Assembly (NCBI GenBank): GCA_013365365.1
Contig: JABVXU010000869.1
Span: 1-17,155, forward strand
Direction of reading: 5' to 3'
Length of the DNA: 17,155 nucleotides
Source: Cruorifilaria tuberocauda
Taxonomy: Eukaryota; Nematoda; Chromadorea; Rhabditida; Onchocercidae
Shown: piece after piece, positions 1-17,155 of the stretch
Position numbering within the stretch: position 1 is the stretch's first letter
How the letters are laid out: each line of letters begins with the position of its first letter
Position numbers and translations under genes: made by a program
Notes under the pieces: model-generated
What the model saw: only the letters and a program-made list of their open reading frames with translations
What the model was told of the DNA's origin: nothing
Database searches by the model: none

Positions 1-134
1 TTTTATTGCAATGAATATATATATATATATAATTAATTATTTAATGAGAATTAAAGAAGTTGAAATAATTAACCTTTTGTTTTTGGTATTTAATAATGTT
101 TTTTAATAAGAGAGTTAGTTAACTCTAACTGTAG
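1..134 (+). other. Galectin intron (5' part) before first visible exon
   Basis: No coding sequence is seen here. The stretch ends in an AG acceptor at 133-134 that opens the first visible galectin exon, and a TAG in the exon's frame overlaps that acceptor, so coding cannot simply extend leftwards. It holds an (AT)n run at 15-30 and a short perfect inverted repeat, AGAGTTA/TAACTCT, near 111-126. The true start codon and first exon(s) of the galectin lie upstream of the window. Confidence 0.6.
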
Positions 135-3100
135 GCGATACCATTTAAAACTCGAATTAGTCAGCCATTTCAAGAAGGACAAACCATTCATGCTGTTGGT
201 ACCACTAAACCTGATGCTAAAAGGTTTGAAAACTTTATTTATCATTTATATTTAAAATTTTCTTTAAATTTTGCTATTTTTTAGAAATTTTCAAAAAAAT
301 TCGTTAATATTTCATATCATTTTAAAAAGTATTACGATGATGAATATAAATAAGTTAACCTAGAAGCTTAGAGATAATTCAATAAGTTTAACCTAGAAGT
401 CTAGAGTAACTTCAACCTACAAATTTAGTGATAATTTAGTAAGTTTATTTTTTTAATTATACCGCATTTACTAATAATTTACTAATTTGTATAACTAAGA
501 AATGTTATCTTTTAAAATTATTCTCTTTATTGTTATCTTTTAAAATAAACCTATAAATTGAATTAGTAATATCAAGAATTTTTTTTTTAGAATTGATATT
601 AATTTCCACAAAGGTCCCAGTAGAGATGCTGATCTGCCGGTACATCTCAGTGTTCGCTTTGATGAAGGTAATTTAAATTTCTTCCCTAACATTTTAGCAA
701 TTATTTCGTATTATTAAATTTTACTGGATATGAATTTATTTTCAGGAAAAATGGTTTATAATACATATATGGGCGGCGTTTGGGGAACTAATGAACAACG
801 ATTGAAAAATCTTTTCAAACCAAATACAGAATTCGATATTCGAATTCGAATTATCAATAATAAATATCAGGTATGATTTTTAAATTTACAGCAATTTTAA
901 GTAATTCAGTTAAGGTTTTTTGCCTCCTTTCATTGTATCATTTTTAAATGATAACTGTAACTTTCATATCATACCAAATTTATTTTTTCAATTACTCCTT
1001 TTTATTACTTTTAATTACTCCTTTAATGAAATTAGCAAAATTTCTATTTTTGAATTAAACATAACTCTGAATTAGAGGCATTACTTTGTGTAAAGATTTA
1101 TCAATACTTTGTAGAATGTTTATTCAATGATAACAGATTGACAAACTAATATCATTTTGAATGAATTATTTTAAATGAATAAGTTTACCAGAAAATTTAT
1201 CAACAAAAAAAACTAAAGATCCAACGATTGATAAACTGTTAATAAATTGTTGATAAACTTTTTTAAACATCATTTATTCTTAAATTTAAATTAATTCCAA
1301 TCACATACACAGATATTTGCTAATCGTATAGAAGTTGGTACATTTGAACAGCGAGTACCATTAGATGGAGTAAGTTAATTTTAATTTATTTAATTTTTTT
1401 AATTTAAACTCTTTTCCATTAGATAATTAAATTTCACATGAAGACTTACTTGTTATGATAATTATTCAAAGTTTTAGCCTTGAAGATTAATCCCAATTTT
1501 TTATTTTCAATCATATCGATATTTCATTTCATAAAAGTCATCATACAATCATAAATTATCATAAATTAGTCATTTCATCCTATTGATAATCCTTTTTCGA
1601 CGAATACAATTTAAAGTATGAAATCATATATTTTAAAATTTAAAATTGAAAGAAAAAATTGATATCAATACTAATTGCTTCTTTTGCTTCTTTTGTTTAA
1701 ATACTTTCGAAATGAAATGATCATTTAGGTGGATCACGTATCGATTTCTGGTGATTTGATCAATCTTCGATTATTCCACTATGGTGGACGAGTATTCCCG
1801 GTACCATATACAGCGGTTGCCGAACTTACACCGGGAAGACGACTGGATATGTCTTTACTTCCAGTTGGTAAGAAATGCCAATAGTGTTTACAGAATATTT
1901 TATGCTTTTCATTAATAATTAAAAAAAATTAGAAAATTATTAAACAATAATAATAACAAGTAATTAACAGATTAAATTATCAAATAGTAATTAAGCGCTT
2001 TACAAGTAACTTTACAAGTAAAATACTTCCTAACAATTTTTGATTTCCTACAAACTAACTTATAAAGAATATTTTAGGAACAAAAATAAAAAACATTTTG
2101 TTCTCTTCATTAGTTAGCTTTACTTAACAAATTAAATTATCAAATAGTGATAATGAGCGTAAGTTTGATAATGTAAATCAATAAATGATAACGTTTACTG
2201 AATTGATTATAAAATAATATGAATAGTTAGTTAGCTTGCAAGAAATTATAAAATATATAAGAAATATTTTGCTTATCAGAGAGTTACTTGAATAACTAAA
2301 TGATAATGAAAAAGGTGATAAGTATTGGTGATAAGTATTTAAAAAATCCAAAACTCATATTTAATCAAATTTGTTATGCTCTTCATTAATTAGTAGAACT
2401 TTAAAATAAAAGCGATAAGCTGACTGATAAATTTTAGGTAAACGATTTAATATCAATTTATACAATAGCAATCGACAGTGTGCATTGCAAACATCAATTC
2501 GATTCAATGAAGGTGTTGTGGTACGTAATGCAATGGAAAATAATACGTGGGGACGTGAGGAACGTGAGGGCGCGATACCGATCGTCAGAGGAGAAATGTT
2601 AATTTTCTCTTCGTTTAACCTTTTAAACTTTTAGCTTAACGTTTAATTTTTTAAGTTTTTATTTTTTTTCAGCCGTGAATTTTAGCTTGGCTTTAGTCCC
2701 TCTTAGTCATGAGTTTTAGCTTAGCTTTTTAATAGTTTTAGTTTAATTTTCTTTATTAACTTTCTTAAAGCTCTAGTCTCGAGATTAAAACTTTCTGAGA
2801 ACTTTCTTGATCTTCAAACTTTCTCAATCATTTAATTTATAGCGTATCTTCGTTCATATGATGAATTTCCTGAATTTATTTAAATTGAAATTTATAATCT
2901 GGTAGTTAGGAATTTTGCATGTATTAAAAATTCAAAAAAAAAAATTTTTTTCATTACTTCTGAAATAAAAGTTATAGTTAAAGTAATAAAGAAATTTTAA
3001 TTTTTCATATTATAAATACAAATTTTACTTTCCCTTTACATTTTATACCTTTTCAATTTCAACTGATAATTTTTTAAATAATTTAAAAAGAATTTATCAT

Positions 3101-3315
3101 TAAAATAGATTTAGTTGCAGCCTTTTTAATTTTATGATCATTTTAGTGCTGATATAACGATTATCAATGAGAGATACAGCTTTCAAATTTTCTTCAACGG
3201 TAATCGTTTTGCGACATTTGCGCATCGCGGATCACCAGATGATATCAGAACGTTGGAAATTGATGGTGAATGTGAAATATTTTCTGTCACAGTTAATAAT
3301 GCAGTTGGTGTATAA
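135..3315 (+). CDS. Tandem-repeat galectin, 5'-partial, 7 exons
   Basis: A beta-galactoside-binding lectin of the galectin family with two carbohydrate-recognition domains (CRDs) in one chain. Such proteins are normally cytosolic or secreted without a signal peptide. The exons I read are 135-223, 591-667, 746-870, 1313-1369, 1729-1867, 2438-2597 and 3147-3315 (TAA at 3313-3315). Every intron has GT/AG ends and the phases join to 271 residues plus stop. CRD1 (about residues 1-140) shows HLSVRF, VYN, WGTNEQR, FEQRVPL and ISGDL. CRD2 (about 155-271) shows LQTSIRF, VVRN, WGREERE, FQIFFNG, FAHR and LEIDGE. Galectin CRDs carry the core H-x-N-x-R...N...W..E.R. CRD1 keeps the His (48) but has Ser for the Asn. 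CRD2 has Gln and Ser in place of His and Asn. The domain order and the PVPY linker start resemble nematode two-CRD LEC proteins; which paralogue is not resolved. The exon 6 donor (AT|GTTAAT) is weak, chosen because it restores the frame and the IP-x-x-RG element. The N-terminus is missing. Confidence 0.9.
351..450 (+). repeat. Degenerate ~32-bp tandem repeat in galectin intron
   Basis: Two clear units begin TAAGTTAACCTAGAAG (351) and TAAGTTTAACCTAGAAG (383), each followed by CTTAGAGATAATTCA or TCTAGAGTAACTTCA. A third, worn unit follows up to about 450. The array lies wholly within the intron between galectin exons 135-223 and 591-667. Confidence 0.6.
1966..2159 (+). repeat. Dispersed direct repeat in galectin intron 5
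   Basis: The segment at 1966-1997 (core ATTAAATTATCAAATAGT) recurs at 2126-2159 with few changes, both copies ending in an AGCG. A second pair in the same intron, CTCTTCATTAGTTAG near 2103 and CTCTTCATTAATTAG near 2380, suggests older segmental duplication inside the intron. Confidence 0.6.
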
Positions 3316-3326
3316 AGATATGTTTG

Positions 3327-3541
3327 TCTCTCTCTCTCTCTCTCTCTTTCAGTTATCAGTTTATACTTAATTAATTTAATTAATATATCATTTTATTCAC
3401 TCTTAAGAAAATGATTTGTAATCTTTGAATTTTAACTTCTCTCTCTCTCTCTCTCTCCCACTCTCCCACTCTCTTTCAGTTATCAGTTTATATCATTTTG
3501 CTCATTCTTAAGAGAATGGATTTGTAATTTTTGAATTTTAA
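3327..3541 (+). repeat. Duplicated (CT)n plus TTTCAG block, ~105 bp x2
   Basis: Copy 1 (about 3327-3435) and copy 2 (about 3438-3541) share, in order, a (CT)n run, TTTCAGTTATCAGTTTATA, TATCATTTT, a CTTAAGA core, a TTTGTAAT element and TTGAATTTTAA. Copy 1 has an extra TTAATT-rich insert near 3365-3385; copy 2 has an expanded CT/CCA run. The block begins 12 bases after the galectin stop, so it is probably 3' UTR. Confidence 0.8.
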
Positions 3542-3832
3542 GCTTTGATGTTTAAATTTTAAATTGTAATAGCGCTTATCATCAAATTATGTAATTAATT
3601 TTGAAGCAACAATTTCGATGTATCTAATGATTTATCCTTTTTTTTTGGATTTGTTCATTTCATCATCTATAAATCAATTTAAATTAATCTTTCTTAGCTG
3701 CTTTTCGACTTCCTATCATTTCCCTTCAAACTTTCTCGAGTCCTGCAAATTATATGATAAGATAGGATTTTATCATTTCACAATTTATTAATGAGAAATT
3801 GAAGATGTAAAAGGCAAACAAAAAATTAATTT

Positions 3833-3850
3833 AATAAAACATTCAATAAA
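3833..3850 (+). terminator. Candidate poly(A) signals for galectin
   Basis: Two exact AATAAA hexamers (3833-3838, 3845-3850) are the first on the + strand after the galectin stop and would give a 3' UTR of a little over 500 bases. In AT-rich DNA such hexamers arise by chance, so this is only a candidate. A TATAAA variant sits nearer, at 3668-3673. Confidence 0.35.
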
Positions 3851-5363
3851 CTGAAAAATTCTACTTTTTCCATTACCTTACTCTTTTAATTTATAAATTC
3901 TACTACCTTTAATGACATTCATTATAAATTTTATTTTAATAAAAAGGAATTAATTTATCATTTTAATATTTATTTCTGTAATTCGTTGAATATCTTTATT
4001 ATTACTAGTTCATACAATTTTAACATGCAAATTCAAAAATGCAATTTTCTTCACGCAAAAAAAGAGAAGATGAAAATTTTTTAAAAGAATATTTAACAGG
4101 TAAAGGTAAAGGGGAAAAAAAGTTTATATAATTAACATCAAAATATTATTATACTACAAAATAATTCTTTTTCAAAGTATCAAAAAGAAGTGAGAATGAT
4201 ATGATTGAAATGAAGAATTGGCATTGAATATAATCATGAAATACACATTATTTGCGTGAGGAAATGATGTTACTTTTCAAAAAATAAAAAAAGAAAGGAT
4301 TGAAATTTTTCGAAATTTTAAATTCCTGAAATTTTACAAAAAAAAAAAAAAGAATTTGATTCAGTTTATTTTTTGCAGTAAAACTTACCAAAACTTTTTG
4401 AAATTAGTCATTTTCAAATAGCTATAAATGAAATGAACGATAATTGTGAAAGCTTGAAAAAAAAAAGGAATAATTAAATTTAATTAATAAAAGCTAACTT
4501 CTATAGCCTTCTATAGCTAATTCAGCAAATTTGAAAATAAATGGAAATTTTTAAATTTCTCTTACCTTTTCTTTTTCATGCTAATTTCTTAATTAGCAAC
4601 AGAAAAAGTTATAGCTTAACTTATTGGAATAGCTATAGATGAATCATGCATTCATGGAAAAAAAAATGGAAAAATATAAAATTTGAAAAAAAAACATTTT
4701 TTTGTACAAAAATTTTGAACAATGAAGGAATTTACTTTGAGAAATTTTTTAAAAAATTTCATTAAAATATTTTTTCGAACTCAAATTTAAACGATTTATT
4801 TTATATTAATTTAAAAATTTCAGAAAAATAATTTTTGAAAAAATTCAAAACGATAATTTTCATCTAATAAACTTTTATAATTGTTGAATTATTGGGCGCA
4901 ATTATTCAAACAACAATTTGCGCATTCCTTCATCTCTCCTCATACATTATTAATAGTTTTCTTTTTTTTTAAATCTAAATATGCTCAAATATTTTTATAT
5001 CCATGAATCCAGTATAATCCATAAAATTAAAAGGAAAAAATCAATCTGATCCATTATTAATTTTTTAACTCTTTCAAAGCTTAATTAATTAAGCATCAAA
5101 AATTAAACTAAAAACTTTTCCAAAACTTAATTAGGCATTAAAATAAAATGAAATTAGTGTGTGATTTTAGTGATAGGGCAGTGAAAATCTAATAAATATT
5201 GAGAGGAAAGAAAAGAGAGAGAAGAAGAAATACAACAGCATGGAAATTAAAGCAGTTTAATAAAATTGAATGTACACAAAAGGAATGTAGAAAGAAATTC
5301 ATAATTGAATAATTGGATAGAACTGTATACAGTAATAGTACAAATACTACAAAAAGGTATAAA

Positions 5364-13273
<7,910 letters not shown>

Positions 13274-13454
13274 TGTATACGTCACTTTTTTTTTTCAATC
13301 AACCATATTTTGCTTTTTTTCTATTAGCAAAATCTGCAATAAATTTGCTTAAATTAATTATATACACGCAATTAAACGTGTAGCAAAGCGAGCAACGTCA
13401 AGCAAATGTATATAAATATAAATATTTATCTTGCACGAATAATAGAAATTACAA

Positions 13455-13479
13455 AGATAAGATAAGATAAGAATGATAA
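13455..13479 (+). promoter_or_regulatory. Cluster of four GATA-factor sites
   Basis: AGATAAGATAAGATAAG gives three overlapping AGATAA sites, followed at 13474 by TGATAA. All match WGATAR, the site of animal GATA factors. The cluster lies about 180 bases upstream of the AChE ATG. It is a plausible promoter element, but short tandem AGATA repeats can also arise by slippage. Confidence 0.4.
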
Positions 13480-13595
13480 ATTAACAGCTAAGATTTTCAA
13501 AAAGCTTCCAAGTTGAAAAGTAAATCGTGTAAAATGATATGTGAAACTAATTCATCAATCAGGAATCCATTTACATTACTCGCATAATATCTCAT

Positions 13596-13598
<3 letters not shown>

Positions 13599-13632
<34 letters not shown>

Positions 13633-13671
13633 CTCTCCCTTTCTCTCTCTTCCTTTATCTCTCTCTTTCTC
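13599..13671 (+). repeat. (CT)n tract
   Basis: About 73 bases of almost pure pyrimidine, mostly CT, with interruptions. On the AChE strand this reads (GA)n, about 330 bases before the start codon. Confidence 0.9.
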
Positions 13672-13835
13672 AAAAAAGAAAAAAAGATTTGCTATATCAT
13701 TGTGGATTCCATTCAAATTCCATTCAATTATAAATTATGCGTGATTTTTAACAATTTCAAATTATTACCTTTAAAAAAAAATTTCACCTAAAATAGGTAA
13801 AAGAAATTCCATTTAAAATTTAGGTAGAGAAGTTT

Positions 13836-13995
13836 TTTCTCTGATAATTAATAATAAGCTTTTGCAATTATCAATCAGTTATTTCTCAGAATAGTTTCTT
13901 CTCTGATAATTGATAGAAAGTTTTTCTGATAACTGATAGTAATCAGTAAACATTTTCAATTATCAATCAGTAAACATTTCTATAAATATTTTTTA
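13836..13995 (+). repeat. Inverted and direct repeats of CTGATAATTGAT type
   Basis: CTGATAATTAAT, CTGATAATTGATA and CTGATAACTGATA alternate with their complements CAATTATCAATCAG (twice) and TTATCAG. The stretch can form several stem-loops and is full of TGATAA. It is in the AChE upstream region. Confidence 0.6.
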
Positions 13996-14199
13996 TCAGT
14001 TATTTTTATGAAAACAAAAAATAAAGAATTGATTATATTAAATGAAATGAAGAAGAGATGAGATGGTAAATTTGAAGCGTTTTTTTTCCAAAAAAAAAAC
14101 TTCAAATTTTCATTCCTTTTGAAATTTACTAAATGATATCATACTTCTTTAAAAAGTAATTATCAACAAGTAACTCTGAAACGTGAAATTTCATATACC

Positions 14200-14224
14200 T
14201 TTCGAATGAAATGAAATGAAATTA
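14200..14224 (+). repeat. (AATGA)n short tandem repeat
   Basis: GAATGAAATGAAATGAAAT: about three to four units of a five-base repeat in the AChE 5' flank. A related two-unit run, GAAATGAAATGAAA, lies near 14701. Confidence 0.6.
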
Positions 14225-14577
14225 TTTACAAAACAAAATTGTACTGTTTAACAAATAAATTCTCGAATTGCAGATAATAAAGGAAGAAGTTTTTTTTAGT
14301 TTGAATGAAAAATGAAAAGAATTAAATTAAATCGGTAAAATTGAACGGAAAATTTTTATCGATAAATCTTTGATAACTGTTTAAACAGAATGTTTAGACT
14401 TGGAAAAAAATTTCATACCTTTCACCTCTTCAAACGGTAAAATAAATAAATTCATACCTTAATCTCAAGTATAAATAACCGAGAAGAGATACTTAAGTTC
14501 AAAGGTTAGCTTGAAATTTTTTCACTCAATAAATTTTGAATCAAAAATTTCCATTAATAGTAAAATAATTAACAAAA

Positions 14578-14813
14578 GTATATACAATCTTCTTCGAAGC
14601 GGATAAGAAATGATTAAAGTAAACTTTATCAATCATCCGGAAAAAGCTAATATTTTCCGTAAGTGATTGAAAGTTATTAAAAAAGTATATTACTTTAGAG
14701 GAAATGAAATGAAACGAGTGCGTCACGTATAATTTCAAAGTGTATAATCTTCTTCCAACGATAAAAGAAATGATTTTATCAATCATCCGGAAAGAGCTAA
14801 TATTTTCCGTAAG
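14578..14813 (+). repeat. Two ~80-bp direct repeats, each holding an inverted repeat
   Basis: Copy A (14578-14663) and copy B (14740-14813) share an ATCTTCTTC segment, GAAATGATT, TTTATCAATCATCCGGAAA, AGCTAATATTTTCCGTAAG. Inside each is a hairpin-capable element: CGGAAAA, an 8-base loop AGCTAATA, then TTTTCCG (A: 14638-14659; B: 14788-14809, with one arm base changed to G). The two copies are separated by about 76 unrelated bases, so this is not a simple tandem array. Confidence 0.75.
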
Positions 14814-15975
14814 AATTGGATAACAATAATTTATTCCATTCGATGATGAAAGGATAAATGAATATTTGCGGAAACTTTATTAAGCATATCGAAAAATGAT
14901 TGCTCCACTTTTTCGTTTCTTCTCTTTTTCGATTACTTTCAGAAAAATAAATATTTCTTCTTGCGAGTAATAATTTTATGCTTAAAATAAATTTACTGCA
15001 TAATATTTTATTGAAAATAGAAAAATGTTCAAATTCTTCGTTTTCCTAATTGGCAATTCAAATTCCGGATTCTATTCCATTGGTCCCAAAGTTTAATTAA
15101 TTGAATTTCAATTTAAATTCAACTGCACTACTAGCTAATTCATTATACGTTTAAATTCATTATAAATTTAAATTATAAATCTGAATTCAATTTTATTAAT
15201 AGCCAATTAAAAAATTTAATTTCAATTAGATTTTGTTAAATTTTTAATTTAAATTTCGATTTTCAGATGAAAACTTTATTATTAAAGTAATCATTAAAAA
15301 AAAACAACGAATTCTTCAAAAATAAGTAATTGATAAGTAGTAAGTAATATAAGTAACAGTATAAATAAAAATAAGTAATTGTATAAAACGTTAAGAAAAA
15401 AGAATTTGAAGTGAAATTTTAATTCAATATAATTGATATTTAACTTGTTTCAAAAAAATCGATTTAATATTTATTTAATTTGAAACAAAAAATGAAAATT
15501 TATACTTAATAATAACAAATTATTTAATTAAATTATTAATTAAACATTTAGTAAAAGTATTTACTGTAAAATCGATAATTTCACATTATTTCAAATTGAT
15601 TATGTGATCCGGTGATGATTTGGTCATTTTGATAACAGTGATAACAAATTGATCATTCGAAATCGATCAGTTTGATATCAGGAAGAATATATCATTTCCG
15701 GTCTTTCACTAGCTGATAACTAATTGTTGCAGTAAAATACTGAAGAAAAAGATAATAAAAAAAGATTGATTACTTACTTCATATCAATATTTCATTAATT
15801 ATCTGGTATAACTTACTTATATATTACTCTTAAAATTAAGTAATTCTAAGAGAATTGGAAGAAGAGAATGTTTATCATACAAATTTCAGGGATAAAAAAA
15901 ATTCACTAAGAGTGCAAAAAAAAGAACTTGATAATTAATGAAATTGTCTTTTTTGGATAAAGGAAGAAAGAATTG

Positions 15976-16120
15976 AGAAAGAGAGAGAGATGGCAAATAT
16001 ACTTTACTTCTTTTGCCTCAAGTAAATTTATGGGAAAGAAAGAGAGAAAGAGAGAGAGAGAGAGGGAAAGAGAGAAGTTGGTTGTAAGTAAATTTACAAG
16101 AGAGAGAGAGAGAGGAAAAG
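15976..16120 (+). repeat. (GA)n tracts with duplicated 66-bp unit
   Basis: GA runs lie at 15976-15990, 16033-16078 and 16098-16115. The motif AGTAAATTTA precedes the last two (16021-16030 and 16087-16096), showing that a unit of about 66 bases comprising AGTAAATTTA plus GA repeat was duplicated. Confidence 0.75.
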
Positions 16121-17155
16121 CTAAAGAATAATAAGATACTGTAAGGAATTGAATTAACAAATACATTAATCAACCGGTAATTTGATAACGAAGTTCAAAT
16201 CAAACATTTTGTTTCAAACATTAATTTCTCTTAAAAGGTACTCTTCTAAATGCATTTTAAAACGCGTTTTAGAAACGACATTTCTTTTCTTACTTTTTTT
16301 TTGTTGAGAAGCATCAAACAACAAATTTTAAGTACAATAATTATTAAATTAACTGTTAATTAATGATGCTAATTGAGGTATTGAAGAAAGATGGAAGATA
16401 GGAGAATTATAGTAATGGAAAAAAATAACAGGCTAAAAAAAGAAAAGCTAAAATTGAAATTCATGATAAGTGAAATCTAAATCTAAAAAAAATCAGAAGT
16501 AAAATTTAAAAATGCAAAATAACTAAATTAAGATAACTCCATATAAAACAAATAAATAATAAAAACACCTAAAAACCTTTATCTTATCAAAATACGCAAG
16601 TCTATCGTATCAAAATATAAATATGATAGAAGGATGGATGTAAAAGAGAATTTCATATATGTGAAATCAATGATAACATTTATCAAAGTGATTCCTCGAT
16701 GTATTTAACTCTATCTTCGATATGTTTAACTTTTAAAAAAAGAGAGAAAGAAAAAATTTCAAGACTGAAACAGACTGAAATCGATTCCACGCATAATCAT
16801 TACATAACAAGTAAGCATTTTAAGCATAAAATTATTGCTCACAATAATACCGTTATTCTGTAAGCAACAAGTAAATTAACAGTTGAAGTATAATTTTACT
16901 TCTCGTATTTCATCCTATCCAAGCTTATTTAAAAGCTTTACAATACTAGCAAATTTTGCTACTTCGAAATATCAAAAAAAAAATACAAATTAAAAATGTT
17001 AACAGAAGTATGGCTAATAAGGAAAAATTGAAGAAAAACTTTTTTAATTTTTAAGTTAGCATAGAAATTCGAATAAAAAAAGTATGGTGAATTTTCAGAG
17101 TAAACGTTCACTTTGATAGTAAATTAAAGTTTAAAAAACATTTTACAATTGATGC

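Larger units (their letters stand above)
3316..5363. other. Convergent intergenic region, no gene seen
   Basis: This 2-kb stretch separates the galectin stop (+) from the esterase stop (-), so it should hold both 3' UTRs. I see no conserved coding segment on either strand. It contains the duplicated CT block (3327-3541), AATAAA on + at 3833-3838 and 3845-3850, long A/T runs, and a purine tract near 5200-5230. On the - strand the first exact AATAAA after the esterase stop is at 4795-4800, over 560 bases downstream, so the esterase may use a variant signal. Confidence 0.6.
13274..17155. other. AChE 5' flank, about 3.9 kb, no gene recognised
   Basis: I find no exon with family resemblance on either strand. 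Open frames of 60-90 codons here are AT-rich or made of CT/GA repeat (leucine/serine strings) and show no coding character. The flank holds the regulatory candidates and repeats listed separately. Non-coding upstream exons, a trans-splice acceptor (a TTTATTGCAG on the - strand ends near 13334) or an RNA gene cannot be excluded. Confidence 0.5.

Noticed and set aside
3167..3370. Open frame of 67 codons on +
   Set aside because: It lies in another frame over the last galectin exon, whose true frame shows the FQIFFNG...FAHR...LEIDGE galectin pattern and ends at 3315.
13541..13744. 67-codon open frame on + with Leu/Ser string
   Set aside because: The centre is the translated CT microsatellite; nothing else supports coding.
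14541..14786. 81-codon open frame on -
   Set aside because: It covers both copies of the upstream direct repeat. The copies differ by insertions that break any shared frame, so coding is unlikely.
15906..16166. 86-codon open frame on - with Leu/Ser strings
   Set aside because: It is the complement of the GA tracts and low-complexity flanks; no signal of a real protein beyond repeat-derived hydrophobicity.

Overview
This window is eukaryotic and very AT-rich. Both protein-coding genes I could reconstruct are split by many introns bounded by GT/AG (introns of 78 to about 1000 bases), with nematode-style acceptors ending in TTTCAG or similar. The two products are a tandem-repeat galectin and a cholinesterase whose C-terminus looks glypiated. 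Both are typical nematode families, so a nematode genome is the best inference. The species cannot be named from the sequence alone. The AT-richness, long introns and CT/GA microsatellites would suit a parasitic clade such as the spirurids, but that is only a guess.

Layout. (1) 1-3315, + strand: seven exons of a two-domain galectin whose 5' end lies outside the window. The joined exons give 271 residues and a stop. (2) 3316-5363: tail-to-tail intergenic region of about 2 kb with a duplicated CT-repeat block, candidate poly(A) signals for the galectin and no gene. (3) 5364-13273, - strand: a complete acetylcholinesterase (carboxylesterase family) gene of 11 exons, 599 codons plus stop. All splice phases are consistent, the catalytic triad is S223/E350/H467, there is a signal peptide, and the last exon, about 950 bases downstream of exon 10, encodes a hydrophobic GPI-anchor-type tail. 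(4) 13274-17155: about 3.9 kb upstream of the esterase with no recognisable gene. It holds a triple GATA-site cluster, CT and GA tracts, and an 80-base direct repeat that carries a conserved inverted repeat.

The two genes are convergent and there is no sign of an operon. The encoded roles are carbohydrate binding by the galectin and acetylcholine hydrolysis at the cell surface by the esterase. They are not known to act together, so the adjacency is probably incidental. The most interesting points are the C-terminus of the esterase, where a strong GTAAGT donor overlaps an in-frame stop so that two different C-termini are possible, and the galectin, whose two sugar-binding domains have lost different core residues. 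All exon boundaries were derived by hand from reading frame, splice consensus and family resemblance. No alignment or search was run.
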